A stretch of 64,000 nucleotides of DNA from G965247775 sp965247775. Its GTDB lineage: Bacteria > Chloroflexota > Dehalococcoidia > Bin125. This document shows positions 51,380-60,806 of the stretch, piece by piece. Within the stretch, counting starts at the first letter, position 1; the number at the start of each line of letters is the position of its first letter. The stretch is from positions 1,984,001 to 2,048,000 of the forward strand of contig OZ252031.1 of NCBI GenBank assembly GCA_965247775.1. The letters run 5' to 3'. Under the pieces are notes generated by a model. It searched no databases, was not told the origin of the DNA, and was given only the letters and a program-made list of their open reading frames with translations. The position numbers and the translations under genes are program-made.

Positions 51380-52597
51380 ATGTCCCGACCGCTCATCGCC
51401 TCCAAACCGTACGTGCCCGCGCGGCTGCCCGAGGATCTGCCCGACGCCTACTGCGAAGGCGACATCGCCACGGTGCCCCTGGTCGAGGAAGCCCACCGCG
51501 ACGCCTGGCAGCCGGATATCCCCCAGCGCTATCTGGACACCCCCCCGGCCGAGCTGCACGACCGCATCCGCGCCGCCAAGGCCGCGCTGGGCCGGCGCCT
51601 CCTCATCCTGGGCCACCACTACCAGCGCGACGACGTGATCCAGTTCGCCGACTTCCGCGGCGACTCCTTCAAACTCGCGCGCGAAGCCGCTGATCACCCC
51701 GAGGCCGACTTCATCCTCTTCTGCGGCGTGCACTTCATGGCCGAGAGCGCCGACATCCTCACCCGCCCCGACCAGCTCGTCCTGCTGCCCAACCTCGCCG
51801 CCGGTTGCTCCATGGCCGACATGGCCCAGCCCCGGGATGTCTACGCCTCCTGGGACGAACTCACCACCGTCGTCGCGGCCGAGCGCACGATCCCCATCAC
51901 CTACATGAACTGCGCCGCCGCGCTCAAGGCCTTCGTCGGCCGCAACGGCGGCGCCGTCTGCACCTCCTCCAACGCGCCGGCCGTCCTGCAGTGGGCCTTC
52001 GAACGCGGCGAGCGGGTGCTCTTCTTCCCCGATCAACACCTCGGCCGCAACACCGCCAAAAAGCTTGGCATCGACCCGCGCAGCCAGACCGCCGTCTGGA
52101 GCCCCGCCCAGCGCCGGGGCGGCCTCAGCGCCGAGCAGATCGAACGCAGCAAGGTGCTGCTCTGGCAGGGCCACTGCTCCGTGCACGTGCGCTTCAAGCT
52201 GGAACAGATCGAGCGGGCTCGGGCCGAGCGCCCCGGCTGCCGCGTCGTCGTGCACCCGGAATGCACGCAGGCCGTCGTCGACGCCGCCGACGCCGACGGC
52301 TCCACCGAGTTCATCCGCCAGTACGTTCATGACGGGCCGCCCGGCGTCTACGCCGTCGGCACGGAGATCAACCTCGTCCACCGGCTGCACGACGAAGTGA
52401 AGGACCAGGGCAAGACCGTCTTCTGCCTGGACCCCGTCGTCTGCCCCTGCTCCACCATGTACCGGATCCACCCCGCCTACCTGGCCTGGGTCCTGGAGGA
52501 ACTCGTGCAGGGACGCGCCGTCAATCGCATCAGCGTTGACGCGGAGACGCGCGAGGGCGCCCTCCTCGCCCTGCGCCGCATGCTCGCTATCACCTAG
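51380..52597 (+). CDS. nadA: quinolinate synthase
   Basis: 4Fe-4S enzyme that condenses iminoaspartate with dihydroxyacetone phosphate to quinolinate; 405 residues. The three cluster cysteines are in FCGVHFMAE, VCTSSNAP and VCPCSTMYRIHP. LILGHHYQRDDVIQFAD and YMNCAAALKAF are family hallmarks. First gene of nadA-nadB-nadC, behind a two-operator promoter. Confidence 0.96.
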   Translation: MSRPLIASKPYVPARLPEDLPDAYCEGDIATVPLVEEAHRDAWQPDIPQRYLDTPPAELHDRIRAAKAALGRRLLILGHHYQRDDVIQFADFRGDSFKLAREAADHPEADFILFCGVHFMAESADILTRPDQLVLLPNLAAGCSMADMAQPRDVYASWDELTTVVAAERTIPITYMNCAAALKAFVGRNGGAVCTSSNAPAVLQWAFERGERVLFFPDQHLGRNTAKKLGIDPRSQTAVWSPAQRRGGLSAEQIERSKVLLWQGHCSVHVRFKLEQIERARAERPGCRVVVHPECTQAVVDAADADGSTEFIRQYVHDGPPGVYAVGTEINLVHRLHDEVKDQGKTVFCLDPVVCPCSTMYRIHPAYLAWVLEELVQGRAVNRISVDAETREGALLALRRMLAIT

Positions 52598-52606
52598 GCC
52601 GGCCCC

Positions 52607-54121
52607 ATGACCCCCCACTACGACTACTGCGTCCTGGGCTCGGGCATCGCCGGGCTCTACGCCGCCCTGCTCGCCGCCCGGCACGGCCGCACGGTCGTCG
52701 TCACCAAGGGCCCCATCGAGGAATCCAACACCAAGTACGCCCAGGGCGGTATCGCCGCCGCCGTGGGCCCGGACGACAGCGTCGAGCAGCACCTGGCCGA
52801 CACCCTGGCCGCCGGCGCCGGCCTCTGCGACCGCGCCGCCGTCGAGGTTCTCGTACGGGAAGCGCCCGACCGGATCCGCCGCCTCACCGAACTCGGAGTC
52901 CCCTTCGACACCGCGGAGGGCGCCGTCGCCCTCGGCCGCGAGGGCGCGCACTCGCGCCCGCGCATCCTGCATGCCGGCGGCGACCGCACCGGCGACGCCA
53001 TTGAAACCGTCCTGGTGCGGCGCCTGCGCGAAGCCGGCGTCGCGCTGCGCGACCGGCATGCCGCCACCGGCCTCATCCTGGACGGAGGCCGTGTCGCCGG
53101 CGTGGAGGCCCTGACCCCGCAGGGCGAGACCCTGCGCCTGCGGGCGCGCCATACCATCCTCGCGACTGGCGGCGCGGGGCGCCTCTACACCCTCACCACC
53201 AACCCGCCCGTCGCCACCGGCGACGGCGTCGCCCTGGCCTGGCGCGCGGGGGCGGTCGTGCGCGACATGGAGTTCGTCCAGTTCCACCCCACGGCGCTGC
53301 GCATCCCCGGCGCCCCCACCTTTCTGCTCACCGAGGCCCTGCGCGGCGAGGGCGCCGTCCTGCGCGCCGTCGACGGCCGCCGCTTCATGCACGACGCCCA
53401 CCCCCTGGGCGACCTCGCCCCGCGGGACATCGTCGCGCGGGCCAGCGCCGCCGAGATGCGCCGCACCGGCGCCGACCACGTCCTGCTCGATATCAGCCAC
53501 GCCGACCCAGCCGTCGTCGCCGCCCGCTTCCCCGGCGTCTACGCCCACTGCCTCCGGTACGAACTGGACATCACCCGCCGGGCCGCCCCCGTTGCCCCCG
53601 CCGCCCACTACCTCATGGGCGGCGTCTACACCGACATCGACGGCCGCACCACGCTGCCCGGCCTCTTCGCCTGCGGCGAGGTGGCGGGCGCCGGCGTGCA
53701 CGGCGCCAACCGCCTGGCCAGCAACTCCTTGCTGGAGACGGTGGTCTTCGCGCAGCGCGCGGTCGAGGCCTCGCGGGAGGAGGAGGCCGCGGCCCCCGTC
53801 CCTGAAGGGACGGAAGCGCTGGACCTGCCCGGCCCAACCGCCGCGCCGGACCAGCCCGCCCTGCAAGGACTGCTCTGGGAGCACGCCGGCATCGTCCGCG
53901 ACGCCGGGGGCCTCGCCCTCGCCGCCCGCATCATCGACGGCTGGGGCCCGCCGGCCCCCGGGCGGCAAGGCGTCACCCTGGCCAACATGGCCCTCGTCGG
54001 GCGTCTCGTCGCCGCCGCCGCCCAGCGCCGCCGGGAAAGCCGCGGCGCCCACTACCGCAGCGACTTCCCCCAACCCGACGCGTCCTGGCGACGCCACCTC
54101 AGCCTGCGCCGAGCAAGCTGA
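52607..54121 (+). CDS. nadB: L-aspartate oxidase
   Basis: FAD enzyme that oxidises aspartate to iminoaspartate for NadA; 504 residues. It shows VLGSGIAGLYAALLAARHG, the NTKYAQGGIAAAVG segment, EFVQFHPTAL, a DISHADP region, HYLMGGVYTDIDGRTTLPGLFACGE and GANRLASNSLLE, all typical of the succinate dehydrogenase-like flavoprotein fold. It begins 9 bases after nadA. Confidence 0.96.
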   Translation: MTPHYDYCVLGSGIAGLYAALLAARHGRTVVVTKGPIEESNTKYAQGGIAAAVGPDDSVEQHLADTLAAGAGLCDRAAVEVLVREAPDRIRRLTELGVPFDTAEGAVALGREGAHSRPRILHAGGDRTGDAIETVLVRRLREAGVALRDRHAATGLILDGGRVAGVEALTPQGETLRLRARHTILATGGAGRLYTLTTNPPVATGDGVALAWRAGAVVRDMEFVQFHPTALRIPGAPTFLLTEALRGEGAVLRAVDGRRFMHDAHPLGDLAPRDIVARASAAEMRRTGADHVLLDISHADPAVVAARFPGVYAHCLRYELDITRRAAPVAPAAHYLMGGVYTDIDGRTTLPGLFACGEVAGAGVHGANRLASNSLLETVVFAQRAVEASREEEAAAPVPEGTEALDLPGPTAAPDQPALQGLLWEHAGIVRDAGGLALAARIIDGWGPPAPGRQGVTLANMALVGRLVAAAAQRRRESRGAHYRSDFPQPDASWRRHLSLRRAS

Positions 54122-54124
54122 CCG

Positions 54125-55015
54125 ATGCCCCCCGGCGATGCCTCCCCCCTCGACCGCCTCACCATCCGCCGCCTGGTGCAGGCCGCCTTGGACGAGGACG
54201 GCGCCGCCCAGGACCTGACCAGCAACGCCCTCGTCCCGCCCGACCAGCAGGGCCGCGCCGTCGCCGTCGCCAAGTCGGCCGGCGTCGTCTGCGGCCTGCA
54301 GTTCGCGCTGGAAACATTCTACGTCGTGGAGCCGCGGGTGCGCTGGATGCCCGCCGTCAGCGACGGCCTGCGCGTCGTGCGTGGCGCCACCATCGCCCAC
54401 GTGGACGGACCGCTGCGCGCCATCCTGCGCGGCGAGCGCGTGGCGCTCAACTTCCTGCAACGGCTCAGCGGCACCGCCACCCTGACCCGCGACTGCGTCG
54501 AAGCGACGGCCCGCAGCCACGCCCGTATCCTCGACACGCGCAAGACGACCCCTGGCCTGCGCCCCGCGGAGCGCTACGCCGTCCGCGTCGGCGGCGGCCT
54601 CAACCACCGCGACACCCTGCGCGCCGGCATCCTCGTCAAGGACAACCACATCGCCGCCGTGCGCGCCCGCGGCGGCAGCCTGGCCGACGCCGTGCGCGCG
54701 GCGCTCGCCGCCGTCGGCCCAGCGACGGCAGTCGAGATCGAGGTCACCTCCCTCGACGAACTGCGCGAAGCGATCGCCGCGGGCGCTCGGGCCGTCCTGC
54801 TGGACAACTGCACGCCCGAGGCGCTGGCCCAAGCCGTCGCCGTCGCCCAGGAGGCCGGGGTCCTGACCGAGGCCAGCGGCGGCATCACGCCGGAGACTGT
54901 CGGCGCCTTCGCCGCCAGCGGCGTGGACTTCATCTCCCTGGGCGCGCTGACGCACAGCGCCCAGCCCATGGACATCTCGCTGCAGGTGGTGCCGGAGCCG
55001 CTCAGCGCCCCCTGA
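54125..55015 (+). CDS. nadC: nicotinate-nucleotide pyrophosphorylase (carboxylating)
   Basis: Quinolinate phosphoribosyltransferase, 296 residues, last de novo step to nicotinate mononucleotide. Hallmarks: ILDTRKTTPGLRPAERYAVRVGGGLNHR, LVKDNHIAAV, VEIEVTSLDEL, LLDNCTPEAL and SGGITPETVGAFAASGVDFIS. Three bases separate it from nadB. Convergent with dtd, only 3 bases apart. Confidence 0.96.
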   Translation: MPPGDASPLDRLTIRRLVQAALDEDGAAQDLTSNALVPPDQQGRAVAVAKSAGVVCGLQFALETFYVVEPRVRWMPAVSDGLRVVRGATIAHVDGPLRAILRGERVALNFLQRLSGTATLTRDCVEATARSHARILDTRKTTPGLRPAERYAVRVGGGLNHRDTLRAGILVKDNHIAAVRARGGSLADAVRAALAAVGPATAVEIEVTSLDELREAIAAGARAVLLDNCTPEALAQAVAVAQEAGVLTEASGGITPETVGAFAASGVDFISLGALTHSAQPMDISLQVVPEPLSAP

Positions 55016-55018
55016 GCG

Positions 55019-55483
55019 CTACCCCCGGCCGGGCCGCTGCAGGTCGGCCGAGTCGATCACCAGGGTGACCGGCCCGTCGTTGACCAGTGCCACCTCCATC
55101 TGCGCGCCAAAGCGCCCCTCCGACACCGGCAGCCCTGCCGCCCGCAGGCGCGTCGCGAAGCGCTCCACCAACGGCGCCGCCACCTCCGGTCGCGCCGCCC
55201 CCGTGAACGACGGCCGCCGCCCCTTGCGCACGTCCGCGATCAGTGTGAACTGGCTCACCACCAACACCGCGCCGCCGGCGTCGGCGGCACTGAGGGTGAG
55301 CTTGCCCTCCGCGTCGCTGAAGAGCCGCAGCCCGGCGACCTTCGCCGCCATCGCCTCCACGTCCGCCTCGCCGTCACCCGCCGCGATCCCGACCAGCGCC
55401 AGGAACCCCTGCTCGATCGCGCCCACGCTCTCGCCGTCCACCCGGACCGCGGCGCGACGCACCCGCTGCAGGACCACACGCAT
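55019..55483 (-). CDS. dtd: D-aminoacyl-tRNA deacylase
   Basis: Proofreading enzyme that removes D-amino acids from tRNAs; 154 residues. Conserved SQFTLIADVRKGRRPSF (catalytic-site SQxTL) and the C-terminal NDGPVTLVIDS matching the Gly-cisPro/NxGPVT element. The start VVLQRVRRAAVRVDGE is standard. Confidence 0.95.
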   Translation of the reverse strand: MRVVLQRVRRAAVRVDGESVGAIEQGFLALVGIAAGDGEADVEAMAAKVAGLRLFSDAEGKLTLSAADAGGAVLVVSQFTLIADVRKGRRPSFTGAARPEVAAPLVERFATRLRAAGLPVSEGRFGAQMEVALVNDGPVTLVIDSADLQRPGRG

Positions 55484-55506
55484 GGCGCGAGAGCCCTCGG
55501 CCGGAC

Positions 55507-55839
55507 TCAGTCATCACCCGAGTCGCCGCCGGAATCGGCCCTGCTCGCTTCCGCCGTGGCCGGGGTCTCCTTGGACTTGGCCTTGTCCGTCGCCGCAGAA
55601 TCGCCCGACTGGCCATTGGCGGAGTCCCCCGCGTCGCGCCCGTCCGCTCCCTCGCGCAGCGAGCGACGGTTATCCGTCGAGTACCAGCCCGAGCCCTTGA
55701 AGACGATCGCCGGCGCCGCCGGAATGCGCTGCGAGACGGCCCGGCACTGAGGACAGCGCTGTTTCGGTTTCGCGTCCCAGCCCTCGATCTTCTCGTAGGC
55801 GTGGCCGCATTTGGTGCACTCGTACGTGTAGCGTGGCAA
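55507..55839 (-). CDS. FmdB-type zinc-ribbon protein
   Basis: A 110-residue protein with the FmdB/CxxC zinc ribbon: PRYTYECTKCGHAYE and RCPQCRA, then FKGSGWYSTDNR, which is typical of this group. An acidic, Asp/Ser/Ala-rich tail of about 50 residues follows. TTG 55839 is favoured over GTG 55848 because it gives the usual start (xPRYTY) and has AGGAG eight or so bases upstream. Once linked to formamidase regulation; real role unknown. Confidence 0.82.
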   Translation of the reverse strand: MPRYTYECTKCGHAYEKIEGWDAKPKQRCPQCRAVSQRIPAAPAIVFKGSGWYSTDNRRSLREGADGRDAGDSANGQSGDSAATDKAKSKETPATAEASRADSGGDSGDD

Positions 55840-56167
55840 CGCGCACACTCCTGATCGAACGTCAGTGGCAGAAGGGCGGATGAGCTTCAGCCTACCATTG
55901 CCGGCCCGCTCCCCGGCGCCTCGGACGCCTCGGGCTTAACACGCCCGTCGGGCATGCGCAGCCGCGCACACCACCCCCGCGGGCCGTCTAGCCTTGGTTC
56001 CCGGGCCCTGCCTATACTGCAAGGCGTCCCACCACCCGTGGTCCCGGCTCGCACCCTCGGCGTCGATCGTGCGTTTTGGGGCCGGACCGGCCTGCGCCGG
56101 CCGCGCCCGCCGAGACCGGAGTCTGGATGCCCCCGCGACGCCGCCCCGGGCATCACGACGGAGCAGC
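55840..56167 (+). other. intergenic region upstream of rpsB
   Basis: These 328 bases contain a -10-like TATACT at 56013-56018 facing rpsB without a good -35, and the ribosome-binding site region GGAGCAGC before the rpsB ATG. No leader peptide or clear S2-binding structure could be identified by eye. Confidence 0.5.
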
Positions 56168-57091
<924 letters not shown>

Positions 57092-57132
57092 TCGCCGCCC
57101 CCCCGCCGCCCGCAGCCCGAAAGGACTTCCGC

Positions 57133-57633
57133 GTGACCGTCAGCATCGACGACATCAAAGCCCTGCGCGCGGCGACCGGGGCCGGCGTCATGGACTGCCG
57201 CAGCGCCCTGGACACCGCGCAGGGCGATGTCGAGAAAGCCAAGGCGATTCTGCGCGAAATGGGCGTCGCCACCGCCGCCAAGCGCGCCGACCGCCTCACC
57301 GCGCAAGGAGTCGTGGAGGCCTACATCCACGGCGGCCGCATTGGCGCCATGCTGGAACTGAATTGCGAAACGGACTTCGTCGCCCGCACGGACCTATTCC
57401 GCGAGCTGGCGCACGACCTCGCCCTGCAGGTGGCCTCCATGAACCCACAGGTCATCGACGCCGCCGAGGTCCCCGCCGGCGCCAACGGCGAAGCCGCCGA
57501 CCTCGCCCTGCTGAGCCAGACCTTCATCAAGGACCCGGCCAAGACGATTCAGGATGTGATCAACGAAGCCATCGCCAGCACCGGCGAGAAGATCGTCGTG
57601 CGCCGCTTCAGCCGCTACGAACTCGGCGGGTAG
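57133..57633 (+). CDS. tsf: elongation factor Ts (short form)
   Basis: Nucleotide exchange factor for EF-Tu, 166 residues, much shorter than E. coli EF-Ts (~283). It has the N-terminal UBA-like domain (IKALRAATGAGVMDCRSAL), ELNCETDFVART and a C-terminal IVVRRFSRYELGG. The short form lacking a second core subdomain and coiled coil also occurs in Thermus, cyanobacteria and Chloroflexota. GTG start 57133 preceded by AAAGGA. Confidence 0.94.
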   Translation: MTVSIDDIKALRAATGAGVMDCRSALDTAQGDVEKAKAILREMGVATAAKRADRLTAQGVVEAYIHGGRIGAMLELNCETDFVARTDLFRELAHDLALQVASMNPQVIDAAEVPAGANGEAADLALLSQTFIKDPAKTIQDVINEAIASTGEKIVVRRFSRYELGG

Positions 57634-57649
57634 GGGAACGGAGTCCGCC

Positions 57650-58393
57650 ACGTCCCCTGAGCGCGTCCTGATCAAGATCAGCGGCGAAGCGCTGCTGGGC
57701 GGCCGGCCCCACGGCATCGACCCCCAGGCCCTCGGCAACATCGCCCGGCAGATCGACACGCTGCGGGCGGCCGGCGTGGAGATCGCCCTCGTCGTCGGCG
57801 GCGGCAACCTCTTCCGCGGCCGCACCGCCGCCCAGGCCGGGATGGACCGCGCCACGGCGGACTACGCCGGCATGCTCGCCACCGTGATCAACGGCCTCGC
57901 CTTGCAGGATGCCCTGGAGCGTCAGGAGCTGCAGGTGCGCACGATGTCCGCCCTGGCCGTCTCCCAGGTGGCCGAGCCGTACATCCGGCGGCGCGCCATC
58001 CGGCACCTGGAGAAAGGTCGGGTGGTGCTCTTCGTCGCCGGGACCGGGAACCCCTATGTCACCACTGACACGGCCGCCGCGCTGCGCGGCGTGGAGATCA
58101 GCGCCGAACGCCTGCTGATGGCCAAGAACGGCGTCGACGGCGTCTACACCGCCGATCCCGCGCAGGACCCCGCCGCCCGGCGCTACGCCACCATCTCCTA
58201 CCGAGACGCCATCGCCCAGAACCTCGGCGTGGTCATGGACACCGCCGCGCTCTCCCTCTGTGAGGAGAACGATCTCCCCGTCCTGGTCTTTGATATCGCG
58301 CCGCCGGACGCTATCGTGGACGCGGTGATCGGTGGCTCCGTCGGCACCCTGGTCGGGTCGGCCCCGACGCGCCTGGCCGGCGCCCAGGAGTAG
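57650..58393 (+). CDS. pyrH: UMP kinase with a non-canonical start codon (ACG proposed)
   Basis: Phosphorylates UMP to UDP. The frame encodes ERVLIKISGEALLGG, GGGNLFRG, TNPYV-like GNPYVTTDTAAALR and LLMAKNGVDGVYTADP, all PyrH hallmarks. No ATG, GTG or TTG lies in frame between the tsf stop and GTG 57776, yet starting there would remove the essential KxSGEA nucleotide loop. ACG at 57650 has GGAG six bases upstream and yields 247 residues, the normal size. A sequencing error of ATG to ACG, or an indel here, is the other explanation. Confidence 0.9.
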   Translation, partial: TSPERVLIKISGEALLGGRPHGIDPQALGNIARQIDTLRAAGVEIALVVGGGNLFRGRTAAQAGMDRATADYAGMLATVINGLALQDALERQELQVRTMSALAVSQVAEPYIRRRAIRHLEKGRVVLFVAGTGNPYVTTDTAAALRGVEISAERLLMAKNGVDGVYTADPAQDPAARRYATISYRDAIAQNLGVVMDTAALSLCEENDLPVLVFDIAPPDAIVDAVIGGSVGTLVGSAPTRLAGAQE

Positions 58394-58423
58394 CGCGGAG
58401 CGGGCGGGCCGAGGGTCGCGAAG

Positions 58424-58999
58424 ATGCCCGACGACGACGAACTCACGCAACTGGCCCTGGAGGAGACCCGCAGCCGCATGCGCAAGACCGTCGCTGCGCA
58501 CCAGCGCGACCTGCAGACCATCCGCACGGGCCGCGCCCACCCGGCCCTGGTTGCGGAACTCCCAATCGACTACTACGGGGCCAGCATGCCGCTCAATCAG
58601 CTCGCCACGATCAACGCCCCCGAGGCCCGCCTGCTCGTCATCCAACCCTGGGACAAGAACGCCTTCGACCCCATCCAGCGCTCCATCCAGCGCTCCGAAC
58701 TGGGCCTGAACCCCCAGAGCGACGGCGTCGTCATCCGCCTGCCCATCCCGGAGCTGACCGAGGAGCGCCGCAAGCAGTTCGTGCGCCAGGTGGCGCAGAA
58801 AACCGAATCGGCCCGTGTCGCCCTGCGCAACATCCGCCGCGACGCCCAGGACGAACTCCGCACGATGGTGAAGGACAAAGACATCTCCCAAGACCACGAG
58901 CACCGCGCCCACGACCAACTCGACAAGATCGTGCGCGATTTCACCCAGCGGATCGACCAGGAGGGCAGCGCCAAGGCGCGCGAGCTCCTGGAGGTCTGA
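58424..58999 (+). CDS. frr: ribosome recycling factor
   Basis: Splits post-termination ribosomes with EF-G; 191 residues. Typical TIRTGRAHPALV, YYGASMPLNQLATINAPE, IRLPIPELTEERRKQFVRQV and RNIRRDAQDEL. Fourth gene of the translation operon. Confidence 0.97.
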   Translation: MPDDDELTQLALEETRSRMRKTVAAHQRDLQTIRTGRAHPALVAELPIDYYGASMPLNQLATINAPEARLLVIQPWDKNAFDPIQRSIQRSELGLNPQSDGVVIRLPIPELTEERRKQFVRQVAQKTESARVALRNIRRDAQDELRTMVKDKDISQDHEHRAHDQLDKIVRDFTQRIDQEGSAKARELLEV

Positions 59000-59001
59000 G
59001 C

Positions 59002-59874
59002 GTGGTCGTCTCCCCCGCCGGCCGGCCCGACCGCATCCCCCGCCACGTCGCCGTGATCATGGACGCCAATGGACGCTGGGCCGAAGACCGCGGCCTGCCC
59101 CGCATGCAAGGCCACAGCGCCGGCACCGAGAACCTCCGCGCCATCATCCGCGCCTTCGCGGAGCGCGGCGTGGACGTCCTCACCCTCTTCGCCTTTTCCA
59201 CCGAGAACTGGCGCCGCCCGCCCCTGGAGGTGCGCGGGCTCATGGGCATCCTCTCGCGCGTCATCGACCGCGAGGTGCAGCCGTTACATGAGGCCGGCGT
59301 GCGGCTGCGCTACATCGGCCGCCTGGACGTGCTGGAGCCCGCCCTACGACGTCAGATCGAACGCGCCGTGCATCGTACCCAGCACAACGCCGGCATGACG
59401 GTCTGCGTGGCCTTCAACTACGGCGGCCGTTCCGAGGTCGTCGATGCGGTCCGCCGCATCGTCCGCGACGGCCTCCCCGCCGGCCAGATCAGTGAGGACA
59501 CCATTGCCCGCTATCTCTATACGGACGGCCTGCCGGACCCGGATTTGATCATCCGCACGGGCGGCCATCAGCGGCTCTCCAACTTCCTCATCTGGCAGGC
59601 CGCCTACGCCGAATACTTCTTCACCCCCACCTACTGGCCCGACTTCGGCGAAGCCGATATCGAGCAAGCGCTCAGCGCCTACGCGCAGCGCGTGCGCAAG
59701 TTCGGTGGCCTGCCGCAGGCGCCATCGGCGCCCAGCAGGCTCAAAGCGCCCCCGGCCCCCGCTAGGCCCCCCGCGCCGATCCGCCCCGCGGAGCCCATCT
59801 CACCCGCGGCCGGCGCGCGCGCTGGCCCCGGCGCGCGCCGTCGCGCCGCGCGCGGAACCGGGCCGGCGCCCTGA
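59002..59874 (+). CDS. uppS: isoprenyl transferase (undecaprenyl diphosphate synthase)
   Basis: cis-prenyltransferase making the lipid carrier of cell-wall synthesis; 290 residues. IPRHVAVIMDANGRWAEDRGLPRMQGHSAG holds the catalytic Asp and the FxxxxW-type site (noted here as two parts: VIMDANGRWA and GLPRMQGH). FAFSTENWRRP, FNYGGRSEVVDAVR and DLIIRTGGHQRLSNFLIWQAAYAE follow in the standard order. The last ~50 residues are a Pro/Ala/Arg-rich tail absent from normal UppS. GTG start 2 bases after frr. Confidence 0.94.
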   Translation: MVVSPAGRPDRIPRHVAVIMDANGRWAEDRGLPRMQGHSAGTENLRAIIRAFAERGVDVLTLFAFSTENWRRPPLEVRGLMGILSRVIDREVQPLHEAGVRLRYIGRLDVLEPALRRQIERAVHRTQHNAGMTVCVAFNYGGRSEVVDAVRRIVRDGLPAGQISEDTIARYLYTDGLPDPDLIIRTGGHQRLSNFLIWQAAYAEYFFTPTYWPDFGEADIEQALSAYAQRVRKFGGLPQAPSAPSRLKAPPAPARPPAPIRPAEPISPAAGARAGPGARRRAARGTGPAP

Positions 59875-60806
59875 CCGCCAGCCGCCCCCCACACCCTGCC
59901 CGCGGCTGGCTGCGGCGCGCCTGGCCGCCACCCCTCCTGCGCACTCCCCTCAGTCTGCGCATCCTCAGCGGCCTCGCCACCGTCCCCCTGGCGGTGGTGC
60001 TGATCATCGAGGGCGGCGAAGCGCTCGCCGCCCTCGTCAGCCTGCTCCTGGTCGCGGCCGTCGTCGAGTTCGGCCTGGGTATGGGCCTCGGCCGCCGCGA
60101 TCCGGTCCTCTGGCTGGCGGCCGCCGGGGCCGCGGCCATGACCGCCGTCGCCCTCACCGCCGGCATCCCCACCGTCTGGCCCTTCACGGCCGCCGTGCTC
60201 GCCATCGTCGCCGCGCCCGTCCTGCAAGAACTCGTGCGCGAGCGACGTCTCCCCCCAGCCGCGCTCTCGCCCACCCCGGCCGAGCAAACCACCTCCCAAT
60301 TCTTCCGCGCCCTGTACGGCCGCTCCGCCAGCGGCCTGGCCGCCCTCGTCTACATCGGCTGGCTGGGCAGCTTCTTCCTCCTCCTGCGGGCACTCCCCCA
60401 GGGCGAAGAGTGGCTGCTGCTCGCCGTCTTCTCCGTGATGGCCACTGACACCGGCGCCTTCGCCCTCGGCCGCAGCCTCGGCCGCCGTCCCCTGGCCCCG
60501 CGCATCAGCCCGCACAAGACCATCGAGGGGGGGATCGGCGGGCTGCTGACCGGCTTCGCCGCCGTGCTGCTGATCAACCTCCTGCCCGACCTGGAAGTCG
60601 CGGTCTGGAAGATGGTCCTGCTCGGCCTCGCCCTGCCGCTCATCGCCACCGCCGGCGACCTCAGCCAATCCGTCGTCAAGCGCGCCCTGGACGTCCAGGA
60701 CTTCTCCCACATCGTCCCCGGCCACGGCGGCGTGCTCGATCGCCTCGACAGCCTGCTCTTCGGCGTCCCCGCCGTATACTTCTTCGTGCGATGGATCGTG
60801 CTCTGA
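59871..60806 (+). CDS. cdsA: phosphatidate cytidylyltransferase with a non-canonical start (CTG proposed)
   Basis: Makes CDP-diacylglycerol for phospholipid synthesis. About eight hydrophobic segments and the CdsA signature SVVKRALDVQDFSHIVPGHG with GVLDRLDSLL at the C terminus; Gln replaces the usual Lys before Asp. The conserved first helix LSLRILSGLATVPLAVVLI begins upstream of the first canonical codon (GTG 59994). CTG 59871 overlaps the uppS stop as CTGA, mimicking the ATGA overlaps elsewhere, and gives 311 residues; other CTG codons up to 59960 are possible. Confidence 0.88.
   Translation: MTASRPPHPARGWLRRAWPPPLLRTPLSLRILSGLATVPLAVVLIIEGGEALAALVSLLLVAAVVEFGLGMGLGRRDPVLWLAAAGAAAMTAVALTAGIPTVWPFTAAVLAIVAAPVLQELVRERRLPPAALSPTPAEQTTSQFFRALYGRSASGLAALVYIGWLGSFFLLLRALPQGEEWLLLAVFSVMATDTGAFALGRSLGRRPLAPRISPHKTIEGGIGGLLTGFAAVLLINLLPDLEVAVWKMVLLGLALPLIATAGDLSQSVVKRALDVQDFSHIVPGHGGVLDRLDSLLFGVPAVYFFVRWIVL

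Noticed and set aside
51320..54955. Antisense open frame of about 1,200 codons across nadA-nadB-nadC
   Set aside because: It mirrors third-position GC bias of three clear NAD genes; its translation is compositionally odd and has no recognisable domain.
60774..60779. TATACT just before the dxr start
   Set aside because: It lies within the conserved cdsA C-terminal codons (VYFF) and dxr overlaps cdsA, so a dedicated promoter is not supported.
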